Source: Haliotis asinina (lineage: Eukaryota; Mollusca; Gastropoda; Lepetellida; Haliotidae). From it: 64,000 nt of DNA. Position numbers and translations under genes: made by a program. Location of the stretch: positions 18,354,001 through 18,418,000 of the forward strand of contig NC_090280.1 of the NCBI RefSeq assembly GCF_037392515.1, read 5' to 3'. Below are positions 23,110 to 34,700 of this stretch, piece by piece. The notes under the pieces are model-generated. The model ran no database searches. It saw only the letters and a program-made list of their open reading frames with translations, and was not told where the DNA came from. Numbering within the stretch: position 1 is the stretch's first letter; every line of letters begins with the position of its first letter.

Positions 23110-24000
23110 ATATATCAATTCAATTGTTTATTCGTCATGTGTGGCTTCCGACCCATAGAAAAATAATGCACATTTATAATGCGCCTTTTCCACGCCCTTA
23201 AGTATGCTCAAAGCGCTACAGAAGTGAATAAAAATATGTACAAGGATGATGATGGGTGAAATTATGTGAAGTTTGCTGAGAAAAGGTGGGTTTTCAGTCA
23301 GAGGACTGCTGGGTTTTCAGTTTTGCTTTAAAACTATCAAAACTTTGATGTCACATGGAAGAGCATTCCAGAGGACTGGTGCTGTGTAGGAGAAGCTGCG
23401 GTGTCCAAAAAATTGTAGTTTGTAGGAGGGTATCACAAGAAGATTCTGAGAGTTGGAACGGAGACTGCGGGCTGGTACATATGGGTGAAGCAGGTCAGAG
23501 AGGTAGGAAGGGAACAAGCCATGAAGACATTTGTACGTCAGGCAGAGTATTTTGAAATCGATTCTTGCCTTGACCGGAAGCCAATGGAGTTCTTTAAGGA
23601 CAAGAGTGATGGGGGCACGTTTGGAATCCTCTGCAGTTTATCAGTCAGATTGGAGTTGATGCTAGTAAGAACACTGTTACAATAGTCAAGCCCAGATGTT
23701 ACTAGAGCTCGAACAAGGGCTGGAGTTGCTGCAGAAGTCAAGCCCTGGCGAATGTTGCTGATCGACCTGAGATGGAAGAAGCATGCTTTGCTCACTTGGT
23801 TAACATGGGCACTGAACGTCAAAGAAGAATCAATGTGAACGCCAAGATTCCTCACCACATCTGATGGACAGACATCCGCATCTGCAACTTTGAGGGTGAC
23901 AGCATCCACCTTGCTTAGTTGTTGTCTTGTGCCCACAAGGAGAGCTTCAGTCTTCGTGTCATTCAGCTTGAACTTATTTGTAGTCATCCACGACTTTATG
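23110..24000 (-). mobile_element. CR1/jockey-like LINE, 3' part
   Basis: Minus strand: 23987-23538 encodes the post-catalytic reverse transcriptase region (NKFKLNDTKTEALLVG, NLGVHIDSSLTFSAHVNQ, SGLDYCNSVL), then after a frame change 23517-23317 encodes the C terminus (SYLSDLLHPYVPARSLRS, APVLWNALP). The frame change comes with loss of roughly a dozen residues around 23620. The 3' end is near 23115 (AATAAACAATTGAATTGA). It is better preserved than the other LINEs here and is absent from dimer 2, so it is a later insertion. Confidence 0.85.
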
Positions 24001-24019
24001 TCTAGTGTACAGTCAGCGA

Positions 24020-24340
24020 TGCGTTGAAGATACCCATATACAGATGATACAGCTGCTAATACATGTTGGACGTTGTATGTTACAAACGTGGATGTACCAA
24101 ACTTAGTGCGTAGTAAACATGATGTTGTAGCTTGATAATACCTTTGTGTTTATAAGTTCAATAATGGCCAACTTACACACTTTCCACAGTTGTGATCCAT
24201 TTGTTACATTACAATATTGCCCATATACGGATGATATAACCAGCAGGTTGAGATTTGCAGTTTACAACATTTGACATCTCAGACGTAGTGCACAGTGAAC
24301 ATAAAGTTGTAGCTTTATAACAACGTTTGTATCACTAGAT
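24020..24340. repeat. Two diverged copies of a ~140-bp repeat
   Basis: A block with CATATACAGATGATACAGC, GGACGTTGTATGTTACAAAC and ATGATGTTGTAGCTTGATAA at about 24028-24150 recurs in diverged form at about 24215-24340, and once in dimer 2 at 37945-38050. Function unknown; possibly an internal LINE3 segment. Confidence 0.55.
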
Positions 24341-24869
24341 GCCATTGAGTTAATACAACTAGATTTTATACTCTTAAAGAAAGTAGGACGTAATGAACGT
24401 TTAATTTGGATGGGAAGTGTAAACGCTAACAAACGTTTCAAGGACAGACATCTTATGAACGTACCACCATTTCCCTCTATTACCATCCCTAAACACAACA
24501 CATGATATACACATGAACAACGCAGTAGCCCCATACACGTGCATCGGGTCCCATTCTTGATTTTGACGTTTTCTCAAAAAGGTCGAGAAATCACTTAAAA
24601 CATTAATTTTGACAATCATCTTGCATCACATATTTGTTAGTGTTTGTTTCTAGTCGTTTGTTTTAAAACGAATATCCTATACATGAAAATTACATGCCAT
24701 ACACCAATCGCCTTTCAAAAGCGACTACATTCCAAATAACTATGGTAGTAAGGAAGTGCAACACTCAAAACATTCAATGAAATCATATCAACATTGATTG
24801 ACTCCGATAAATCTCTTAAATATTTTTGATCGTAAATTATAAAAAATGAAGAATATATATTATACGATG
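24341..24869. other. No recognised content
   Basis: Sequence between the 140-bp repeats and recognisable LINE3 homology. Short frames on the minus strand show no family signature. Confidence 0.35.
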
Positions 24870-25860
24870 TACAGACAAACGGTATGTATTTAGATATTAA
24901 GCTTTCCGAAGCTGGATATATAATAATAAAATTCATCTTCAGTCCTGGCTAAGTTACACTTTTTACACAGTCGCAGTGTTCTCATTACGTTATGATATCG
25001 CCCACGTTCAACTCGTAGTCTAGCCATGTCAATACGCACTTTCGTCATGTCGCGACGATATAAGGAACAGTCACCATGTGTTAAATACACTTGCGGTTGT
25101 AAGTTCAGTATGGAAGAAGCATAAGAGTCATACTGCTACTACACTGCAAACAAGATTTCCATTCCTGATTTAAAATATCAGTAACACGTTGCTTAAACCC
25201 TGACAAATATACTTCAAGACTGCCAACAAACTGAAACACCCAGTCGTACCGTAACTAAATAAAACTTGCCTAACTAATGAAGCCCATGTATGACGATCGA
25301 CCTTATCCAGTGAATACATCATTTCATATGCTTTACGTAGATACGGGTAACTCTCAGCCAAAATTTGACACATCTCAACAGAGAAGACGGAGAATATACT
25401 TGGAATCTGCCACATTCGCCCATAACTAGAACATTTGGAGCCCTTGCACGAATGCTAAGAAACCGTTTGATAGTACTGTAGACGTTGAAAGCCCCACAAC
25501 TCGGATCCGTATAAAAGTGGCATGATCTGGGAGTCAAATATTGTAAAGAAAAGCTTGTAGGTAAACTGCCAATAGGAATACATCGTTCTTAAAACTTCAA
25601 ACAAGGCTTTCTTGACCTTTATAGCAAGGGAACTGCAGCTCTGTGAAAAACGTAACTGACTTGTAAGAATTAAGCCCAAATAATAGTAGTTAGAAACTAC
25701 ATCCATATTGATCCGACTGTAGGTCGACTTTTCCACACATGATATTTTTTCACGCTCCGGAAAACCATTAGTTTAGTTTTAGACCTATTAAGAGTCAAAG
25801 CCCGTGATTCACAATACCTTTGGGGACTATCAAGACGTTTCTATGGACTGATTTCGCTAT
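24870..25860 (-). mobile_element. LINE3 3' half, dimer 1 copy
   Basis: Minus strand: post-catalytic region with NYYYLGLILTSQLRFSQ and MPLLYGSELWGFQRLQ (25736-25455), then NVLVMGECGRFQVY and a Cys-containing tail RYHNVMRTLRLCKKCN...DE. This order (YLG, SELWGF, MGE.GR, C..C...DE) is typical of the C-terminal reverse transcriptase region of mollusc LINEs. Several frame changes. The 5' side is fused to a LINE2 endonuclease fragment. Confidence 0.75.
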
Positions 25861-26130
25861 CTGCAACATGTAGACATGAAGGGAAGCAATTACAAGGAAA
25901 TGATCAGATACATGGAAAGGGGCTGAATCATATACATGTGAAGTGATGACCGACTGTCTTAGGTGTTCGGGAGCAAATGTGTAATCAGTTTAAGAGGATT
26001 GTGTACTTTTCCTGTTTCCTGTTATCATCATATTATCATTTGTCCCACTTCTTTGCCGTCGTAACGGGAATGTAACATAGAGTTCATCAACAACGTCAGA
26101 TGTTTCATTTAACCAGTTTTGATAGGCAGA
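25861..26130 (-). mobile_element. LINE2 endonuclease fragment joined to LINE3
   Basis: Matches the 5' part of LINE2 at 17600-17960 and 33700-34030, including the part encoding ...VSDHF-like residues, and then switches abruptly to LINE3. The identical junction lies at about 50330, so the chimera predates the dimer duplication. Confidence 0.65.
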
Positions 26131-26162
26131 CAGTGCTATTGGTGGTCAACCTCGCTGGGTTA

Positions 26163-26324
26163 ATTGACACAGTTGCGCAGATCGATGCTCATATTGATCA
26201 CGTGATTGTCCAGACTCGACTATTTACTGACCACCACCATATAACTGGACTATTCCTGAGTGCGACTTAACTAAACTAAAGTCTAAACTAACTCACTCAC
26301 TCACCCAAACCCACTCACTCACTC
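26163..26324 (-). repeat. Truncated SINE-like copy upstream of FReD gene 2
   Basis: Equivalent to 17998-18144, with an expanded CTCACTCACCCAAACC tract at its end. Confidence 0.8.
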
Positions 26325-26746
26325 AGACTTTACTTTCACAAACAAATGTGATGTACGGCTGTAGACACGAAGTCCCTATGTAATTATTGCGATACATAGG
26401 TTTAGCTAGTGACCTGACAACTGAACGATCCACTTTGAAACCGGATCTATTTGGTTTACGTGTTGAATAATGGTTATACAAGTGTTCAGCTCATGTTCAT
26501 CAAATGGCGTTAGATAAGTGGAAGACAAGTGTGTGCACCACGAGGAGATGGATACCAGGAAGGGCCGGGATTATGACTTACTTTAGTTACAACAGAGGTC
26601 CACTTGTTTGTGGCACTGTTTGTCAGTTCAATGAACAAGTACCTCTCGGTGTGTGATACAGCATATAAACACCACAAGTGTTGCCATTGTGTATGTCATA
26701 TTCCTGTTACATATGCAGGGTGTTTTGATTGGCACTGAAGTTAGCC

Positions 26747-26754
26747 TTTAAATA
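26747..26754 (+). promoter_or_regulatory. TATA-like element, FReD gene 2
   Basis: TTTAAATA 76 bp upstream of the start codon; same context as in the other copies. Confidence 0.5.
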
Positions 26755-26822
26755 CATAGTACTCCACACTCAAGACCCATTCACTCGGATTCAGTCCGTA
26801 CAACCAGCTATCAGAAAGAAGC

Positions 26823-29051
26823 ATGGTGTTCCGACTATGTCTGTGTGTAGTGTTGGTGGTTGCTTGTGGATATGCCAACATATCCGGCGACTACTGTCAG
26901 GTTCTGGACAACTACGACACTTTCAAGACATCCATGGATAACGTCCTGGCTTCCAGGGATGAAACCTGTGGAAACACGGACATGCGCAGTGGTGAGTACT
27001 GAGTAGGATAGAAAGTTACGGCACCAGTGACATTACAGCGTAAACAGCTCTATATCTATGCTTTTCAACCAGTGGTAAAAGCTGTTCCAGATACACACAC
27101 CTCCAAAATGCCTTTGTACACTGGACAGTAAGACAGGAAAGCGGCACATTCCTCGCTCCTTGTTTTCGAAACTTAAAATACATTTTCAGTTCCAGTTTTC
27201 TATCTGTTGGCGCACATACTGTTTGAGTAAAAATGTTAACTAACATCACATGTTATATGCCTCACTAAAATGTTATTCAGCCTTTTCTTGTTATTAAACT
27301 TAACATTCATTTTTCACCTCGATATTTACAGGGTTTTAAATTTAATCGTATTGAGAGAAGTGTTGCTACAATAATGAATGGTTGAGAATTTTGAGTTGAT
27401 TCTGATTTTCAAGATGCAAGTTAAGAAGGAATGATTTCAGGAACAACATTCTCTGTTCCAAGTGGTTGATATACGCCGAGACTGCAAGAGACATTATGTA
27501 AATGAGGAAATATGGAAATAACCCCAAATACGCTTCACATTGAACAGACTGTAAGAGCATATTGGACGAGTTTCCCGAAGCTGATGACGGAGTTTATCGA
27601 ATCAAACCGACAGATGGGAAGAGGTCATTTCTGGCCTACTGTGACATGACTGGCGGAGGATGGCTGGTAAGTTCCTGACAATATCTGCAGCATGACAATT
27701 CTTCCTTCAAAGTGTAATGGTGATGTCAATGTGTCATATATCTCAATATTCACACAATGTGACACTGAATTTCCATGAACAGGTATTTCAAAGGCGATTG
27801 GACGGATCAGAAGATTTCTATCGAACCTGGTTTGAATACATGGACGGATTTGGAAACCTCACCCGAGATTTCTGGCTTGGTGCGTACAAACATCAATTTC
27901 CTGTCCGAACCATAAATGCTTCGTCAGGCTGTGTTTTGGGATGTAAACAGATTGATTCCTTAGGTCGTCAGGTTGTGTGCTGGGGTGTAAACAGATTGAT
28001 TCCTTAGGTCGTCAGGTTGTGTGTTGGGGTGTAAACAGATTGATTGCTTAGGTCGTCAGGTTGTGTGTTGGGATGTAAACAGATTGATTCCTTAGGTCGT
28101 CAGATTGGAAACACTGATGAAACTCAAGGCCTCCATTCTGGTTTTTCTGTAAGACTGTACAGTATCTAGCTGTACTGATTGACCTGCCTCCTTGACCCGG
28201 GGTGTCACTAAAACTCATGATTGAGTTTTCATTTCATACAGAAATCTGACTGGAATCGTCTCCAGAACTTCGGGATAATGTAAACTGAGGTCATATTTCA
28301 GGAAATGAGAAGATACACAGAGTGACAAAGCAGAAAACCTATGAACTGAGAATCGACCTGGTGAACAAATCAGGAAGTCACTTCTATGCTGAGTACAACA
28401 GTTTCCACCTGGGCGGCATGTCAGAGTTCTACACTCTGTTCATCGGGAACTACTCAGGAACAGCTGGTGAGTATGTTGTAAATATTACTTTGTGCTTGTT
28501 TTAGAATGTCATATATTCTTATTGTTTTGATCGTGTCATTTTTCTTTCTAACTGGATGATTAGAATACCGCGAATGAAGGAATGTAATAAATTATTGTCA
28601 AGGTACACATTTCTCTGTAAAAGAAGCTACGAAACCGTAAATCGTTATGTAAAACGGGAGATGACACGTGAGCATGTCGCTCAATTTCAGCAAAAATCTG
28701 TTTGTACACACTCTCTTTGACGCTGTGTTCATACTATTCTGTGTTTTGCTCAGACGCATACAGTGTTGTCAAAACAAGCCATGACTGAACGGTATGTTAC
28801 AGTTCAGAATGGAGTGTTCAAGTAATAGTCAGAAATATGCTGGTGTTTGTGTATTTTCAGGAGACAAGATGCTGCATCACAACAACACCAGATTCAGTGC
28901 AAAGAATCTGGATCTGGATACAGCCTCGAATAACAACTGTGCTGTGCAATATAAAGGGGCGTGGTGGTTCAAATCGTGCTACAACTCACACCTGAATGGT
29001 CTGTACAATAAGGATGGATTGGTTTGTCAGGACTTAAGTCTTCCTCCATGA
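26823..29051 (+). pseudogene. FReD gene 2: fibrinogen-related protein with frameshifted C terminus
   Basis: Exons 26823-26991, 27548-27666, 27783-27879, 28302-28466 and 28861-29051. Exons 1-4 are open and of standard length. In exon 5 about 7 bp are missing near 29010 compared with genes 1, 3 and 4, so the frame shifts after GLYNK and ends at TGA 29049-29051. The product would be 246 residues and lacks the final fibrinogen segment ([18 protein letters not shown] in the family), which forms core strands. Everything upstream is intact, including [19 protein letters not shown] and [17 protein letters not shown]. It is probably non-functional, though a secreted truncated product is possible. Intron 3 carries a 44-bp tandem repeat. 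Confidence 0.85.
27922..28098. repeat. 44-bp tandem repeat in intron 3 of FReD gene 2
   Basis: Four units of GTCGTCAGGTTGTGTGTTGG...AGATTGATTCCTTAG (44 bp; the first is partial and variant). Each resembles a single stretch of intron 3 in genes 3 and 4 (GTGTAAACAGAGAGATCC, GTCGTCAGGTTGTA), so it arose by local expansion of intron sequence. The intron lost a few hundred bases relative to the other copies. Confidence 0.85.
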
Positions 29052-29559
29052 AGATTCGACCTCTCAACTAAATGATGATTACTGGGGGCATGCTTGGTCA
29101 CGTAGAGTATCACCACCACAGCAATAACACATTTTCATCACACTACCATCAAGACGGACACTGACTCTTTTACATCACACTACACTGAGATCAAACAATA
29201 ACGTAAACAATAAGAATAGTTAAACCAATGTTTATTTATGGATGTAGGAGACTTAGTAAACCAGTACTCGGGGCGACAGTAAAGTTTACTGACATGGAAC
29301 TTGAAATTAAAATCTAATTAATGTTAGGAATAATTATGCGACATAACTGCTGAACTGGTTTTTACCGGGTTTTGAGGTAACTGCTGAAATTAATTAAACG
29401 TTACGCAATGAATACGAGAATGCCAGTCAAAGTAGGTATGCAATGCAATGTGATTGGGTACTTTATGTGCGCTTAAATCAGTTACTGTGAGCAAAGGGTG
29501 GTGAGGACGTTTGTGTGTACACGTTTGTGTGTGTAATGTGTGGTGTGTACATGCTTCTG

Positions 29560-31180
29560 TGAGTACAGCGTGCAAAGTTCACGCTGCAGCTCACACAAAC
29601 TAGCCATTGAAACTGGCAGATGTTCAGATATGCCAAGGCATGAAAGACTGTGTAAAGTCAGTAACAGTGGGTACATGAAGACTGAATATCACTTCCTGTT
29701 GACTTGTGTAACTTATGATCACCTCAAAGAAAGATACATGCCCCTTAAATATTCTGCATTCCGAACTATGGCAAAGTTTAATCTACTCATATCTTTCCAG
29801 CACGGATCAGTTATAGGAAGCTTGGCCTGCTACATTTTCCATGCCTCAAACCTTAGTAGGAAAGCTGTCGTATAGAATAAAGCCTATGTAGCATACATCA
29901 CTGATGATTAATATGGGACATTACTATCCCAGCCTCTTGTGGTACCTCTACTTGTCTTATGTATCACAGTGTTGCATTTGCAGAAGCGCTCTGTATATCA
30001 TCCTTGTACCATTGATTGTGGCCTGAGTATATTTTCTGTGCTGCACTTAACTTCATGCACTCGTGTTTTGGATGTGTAAAACTTATTTGTATTCCCCGAT
30101 ATATCTGTACCTTGTTATAACCCATGAATTACCGGTTACAAACCGTTCTATTTTCCAAGTATTGATGCCTTGTATGGGCATCCATGGTAGCAGGTTGCAT
30201 TTGATATGGTCTGTTGTAACTGTACGGCCTCAAACCTCTTTTTGTACCCTGTAATGTTATAGTATCCATCATTGATCGTGGAATGTTATATATTCCATGC
30301 GTGGACACACCTGGATATCATCCTGTAAAACTGACTGTATGTACATCCTAAACTTGCATATGCCCTCTTAAAACTTTTGTATGTTTACTTTGTAGTGTAA
30401 TATTCGGTATCATTGAACTTATAATGTGTAGTCTTTATGCCCGGATGCACATGACTAAAGAGTCTGTATAACTGATTGTTCCATAATATAGTTTATGTAT
30501 GTGTTTGGACCATGTTGCCAACAAGACTTCGATTTAAAATTTTAAAATTAAGCAGCACTCAATGTGGAATGGTATATATCTGTAACAATGATAGTGGTGT
30601 CTGATATGTTATCCAGGCTGCACAGGTAGCATCCAGTATTGTCTGTTATTTCCGCTAGGAGTCAAGTGTTTTTTTGATTTTCTTGCATATCTACCCTGTA
30701 GTGTAAAATTGTTATCATTGATGATGGAATGGTGTATACCTCATGTTTGGACACACCTGTATAAACATTCTGTGAAGATCGATTTTGTATGTATTTGTCA
30801 TACCTGCATAAGTCTTGATCACTGAACGTAGAATACAATGGCTTTCATGCCCTGGTACACATAAATAATTATTTTGCAATACAGATCGATGGTATCATCA
30901 TATAGCCTTGTTGTTTTAGCATGCATTCCTGTGTTATGTATAGACTATGCTGTACAGCGGGCTCTGTCATTAACGTTTGTATTTAGTAGTATAAAACTAG
31001 GCATTTTGGATTGTGGAATGCTATATTTTTCATGCTGGGACACACTTGGACAAATTCTCAATCAAATAAATTGTATTGCTTTCACTGATTTCCTGTGCTT
31101 GCTTAAGTCTTTGTATAATGCATGGACCTTGCTGCTGTACATAGGGCCGATGGCCCATTCATTGTACTGAATAAAGAGAA
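29560..31180 (+). mobile_element. LINE1 3' end, dimer 2 copy
   Basis: Encodes HKLAIETGRCSDMPRHERLC near 29599-29658 and continues CKVSNSGYMKTEYHFLLTC to about 29875, the Cys-pair and HFLLTC tail of a LINE reverse transcriptase protein, followed by a 1.3-kb 3' region ending TGAATAAAGAGAAT near 31180. Confidence 0.7.
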
Positions 31181-31264
31181 TCGAGTACAGCGTGGTGTGC
31201 ATGTTTGTGTGTACAGGGAAGTGTGTGCATCATTCTGTGTGTAAAGTGTGGTGTGTACATGAAT

Positions 31265-34030
31265 TAATGAGTGAGTGAATGATTGAATGATCTTTGTATC
31301 CTCCAGTAACTTCGGCGGCTGATTATTCTTTTAACACAACGCACATACTTAACACAACACACACAGTGATGTATTGTAAAGAGAAAAAAGAAAGTTTTAC
31401 AATGCCTCATATATACATCATTCTGTTGAGAATTAAGTCATTGTCTATAGCTCACTGTCTATAGATGCAGCAATGATCAAAGGATCCAGGGGCTTCGCAG
31501 GCTCTGTGATTGCTTCGGCATAACCTTCCAAGGAACATCGGCTTCATTGTGTCTATAGTATCTGTCACAGTCCCATAGCCCTTCTTTTTGAATAGTTGGA
31601 ACGGTCGAAGATCTCTGACGAACATTTTGCACAGTTGGTGTAAAGTAGCGCTGGATAGTTTCAATGTTATTTGTTCTTGTCCGGGACATATTTGACCACC
31701 GCTCACTCGCGAAGAAGGAACATGGAATTATTACTCTACGCCATATGGTAAGACCACAGGGGCTTGTTTTGCTGAAAAGAATACGTCCTGGGTCCAACAA
31801 GCGTACACTGACATCCATATACGTGTACCTTCTTTGTATGTATGTGGATGGTTTGGGCCAATATCTCCAAGTGAGTTCACCCCCCCCCCCCCTCGCTCCC
31901 CAAATAATTTAAGGAATTACAGCAAATTTGAAGGAATTGCATCTCAAATGTAAACAAACGGAGTCCGCTCGCGAGACAATTGCAGCCATATCGCCAATTT
32001 AGCGGTAATAACAGACGTCGAATGCGTTTAGGTATGAGGTGATGTTGGGACTATAGCTTAGTTTTTTTAAGGAAAAGACTGTCACTGCAGAAGAGTGTCC
32101 TTGGAAGGGTCTGACTTGTGACACTCTTCTGCAGGGACAGTCTTTTCCTAAGAAAATAAGCCATAGCCCCAACAACACCTCATACCTAAACGCATTCAAC
32201 ACGGGTGGTCAAAGATGGATAAGTATAAAAATGTAACAGTAGGAACTATAAACAAAACTCACCGAGACGGGTACTTGTTGCAACGACTCCATGTTTTGCT
32301 TGGTGAGTTTCCGCTCACGACCGACAAATCACGGAAGTGAGACGAAAAATCTCCGAAGATGGCCGAGCGTGTTTCAAGTATTACCGATATTGCTTCCGAC
32401 ATGGCCGATGTGTTTCTGTTATTACCGCTTAATTGCCGATATGGCTGCAATTGTTTCGCGAGTGGGCTGCGTTGGTTTTTTACTTGGGGGGGCCTGTTCA
32501 AGGTTTCTCTCGCCTTAGCACGAGATCTCGTGCTCCTTTCGGATTCCGAATGCGTACTCATAGAGGATCCTGAGTATATTGTGTTCGATTTCATGGACGG
32601 TCTGTGATTACCCAGGCTGAAAGGGCATGACTTGTAAATGTTACTTTCACCCGTGATTGTAAGGACACAGTTTTTGCTTGCATTATATGTCCATTGGCAA
32701 GCACATTGATGGTCAGTTTCTAAGGACATACGTCGGCCACTACTTGTCGGGCTTATGAGAGTCGTGAGTAGGACTACTGTATAGTGATCACGTCCAAGAA
32801 TAAGACCTTGTCGTAAATGATCAAGGCGTACGAAATGGGCGTGTCTTATATACTCATTTATATACACAAATAACATCCATGCGACTTGTCTTATCAGTAT
32901 GTTTGACACATCCAGTCAATTCATGGTACGACTGACGTATTATGTGTCAGTCTTTTCCTTGCACACCAAACATAAATAGTTTTAGCATCAGCCTGTTGTG
33001 CCAGATGCGATCGAAATCTTTCTCGTTGTCGAGAAAGAAAGTGTATACATTGGAGGACCTTTCCGTGAGTATATAGGTAGCCAAGTTTGCACCATACTCT
33101 TTGTCTGCCCACAAATTACTAACTTCAGCTTTGTACTTCAGGTGTGTGCTAACGGTCTTAGGTTTCCTTTGAATCCTAACAATCAGGATTGAATTGATTT
33201 CAGGAATATCAACTTCGCGAGCAGAGTTTATCCCCACGTACATATCTTTATCCCACTCTCTCCCGGATTGTCTCCTTTTTACAAAGCCGAAAGTCACATT
33301 TAACCTGTTTGTATAAGGTATACGAGTCGTTATCAGCACCTCAGGCCTGCCTTCAGCTGACCCAAACCTGTCTGTTTCGCCCATCCTGTGGTGATACAGA
33401 TCGAGATTCCATCGTTTCCAGAAGGGTTTCAGGTACGGTCTATTGTGTCCACTTGACATTTGCTCATCAGCAGACTTCTTTAATGCACTGACAATTTCGT
33501 CAAAGTAGTTTTCTATCATATCTGCTTCTACAGTCCCAGTCACTGGTGTTATGTCACCTAGCAATCTGTGTACCTCGGCTTCGAACAAATCAGTTTGTAG
33601 TTGACTAGCTTTTGATCCCTTGTGGGGAGTAGATGGTATACTAACCATACAAGCAGTAGTATTGAGCATGTCGACGTGAAGGGAAGCAGATAAAAGGAAA
33701 TGACCAGATACATGGAAGGGGGATGAATCATAAACATGTGAAGTGATGACCGACTGACATAGCTGTTCGGGAACAAATGTGTAATCAATTTTGGTGTATT
33801 GTGTGTTTCTCCTGTTTCAGTGTTATCATCATGTTGTCATTTGTCCCACTTCTTTGCCGCCGTAACAGGAAGGTATCCTATTCCGCACAGAGAGATACTG
33901 TTGAAGTAAGCGTGACCTGTGCGAGGTTTGATAATTGATAATGTTGGTGTTGAAACCGCCTCACAATACAGTGTGACTAGTTTCAGAGAGTTCATCAACA
34001 ACGTCAGATGTTTCATTTAACCGGTCTTGA
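31265..34030 (-). mobile_element. LINE2, dimer 2 copy (best preserved reverse transcriptase N-terminal part)
   Basis: Minus strand: endonuclease remnant about 34030-33690; an open frame at 33669-32947 (240 codons) covering the linker (NRPYLKPFWKRW) and reverse transcriptase motif FFLDNEKDFDRIWHNRLMLK; the palm region 32909-32505, in which the DD-bearing block of the dimer 1 copy is deleted; a palindromic insertion 31880-32495; then the C-terminal region 31818-31477 (RTRTNNIETIQRYFTPTVQN). 3' tail at about 31265-31300. Confidence 0.75.
31880..32495. mobile_element. Palindromic MITE-like insertion in LINE2, with nested hairpin
   Basis: 616 bp absent from the dimer 1 and dimer 3 copies of LINE2. 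It is bounded by GTTCA direct repeats (31875-31879 and 32496-32500). The ends are C-rich at left (CCCCCCCCCCCC) and G-rich at right (GGGGGGGCC). Inside, GCCATATCGCCAATTTAGCG near 31987 pairs with its near-complement near 32430, and a second tighter inverted repeat (GAATGCGTTTAGGTATGAGG at about 32018 to its complement ending about 32201) sits within it. No coding capacity. Confidence 0.8.
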
Positions 34031-34072
34031 TAGGCAGACAGTGCTATTGGTGGTCAGCCTCGCTGGGTTGAT

Positions 34073-34196
34073 TGACACAGTTGCGCAGATCGATGCTCAT
34101 GTTCACCACGTGATTGTCCAGACTCGATTATTAATTGACCATCGCCGTAACTGAAGTAAACTTACTCACTCACCCAAACCCACTCACTCATTCACA
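34073..34196 (-). repeat. Truncated SINE-like copy upstream of FReD gene 3
   Basis: Equivalent to 17998-18144, a little shorter and more diverged. Confidence 0.75.
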
Positions 34197-34623
34197 CATT
34201 CAGAGTGTACACAAACAAATGTGATGTACGGCTGTAGACATGAAGTCCCTATGTAATTATTTAGGTGGTGCATAGCTTTAGCTGGTGACCTGACAACTGA
34301 ACAATGAACTTTAAAACCTGGATCTACTTTGTTTTAAGTGTCGAATAATGGTTATACAAGTGTTCGACTCATGTCCACCAAGTGTATTTAGATAAGTGGA
34401 AGACAAGTGTGTGCACCACGAGGAGATGGATACCAGAGAGGGCCAGGATTATGACTTACTTTAGTTACAGCAGAGGTCCACTTGTCATGGCACTGTTTGT
34501 CAGTTCAATGTAAAAGTACCTCTCGGTGTGTGATACAGCATATAAACACCACAAGTGTTGCCATTGTATATATCATATTCCTGTTACATATGCAGAGTGT
34601 TTTGATTGGCACTGAAGTTAGCC

Positions 34624-34631
34624 TTTAAATA
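34624..34631 (+). promoter_or_regulatory. TATA-like element, FReD gene 3
   Basis: TTTAAATA 77 bp upstream of the ATG at 34701. Confidence 0.45.
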
Positions 34632-34700
34632 CATAGTACTCCACACTCAAGCACCCATTCACTCCGATTCAGTCCGTACAACCAGCTATCAGAGAGAAGC

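Larger units (their letters stand above)
14297..29138 (+). repeat. FReD array, dimer 1
   Basis: First copy of the higher-order unit: LINE1 3' end, LINE2, truncated SINE, FReD gene 1, tail alpha, LINE3/LINE2 chimera, truncated SINE, FReD gene 2. Its left edge (CACTACCATCAAGACGG) recurs at 29141 and, diverged, at 61041. It is about 14.8 kb, including a solo CR1-like LINE at 23110-24000. Confidence 0.8.

Noticed and set aside
32259-33669. Host gene with reverse-transcriptase-like product
   Set aside because: Motifs, decay and repetition in three dimers identify it as LINE2, not a host gene.
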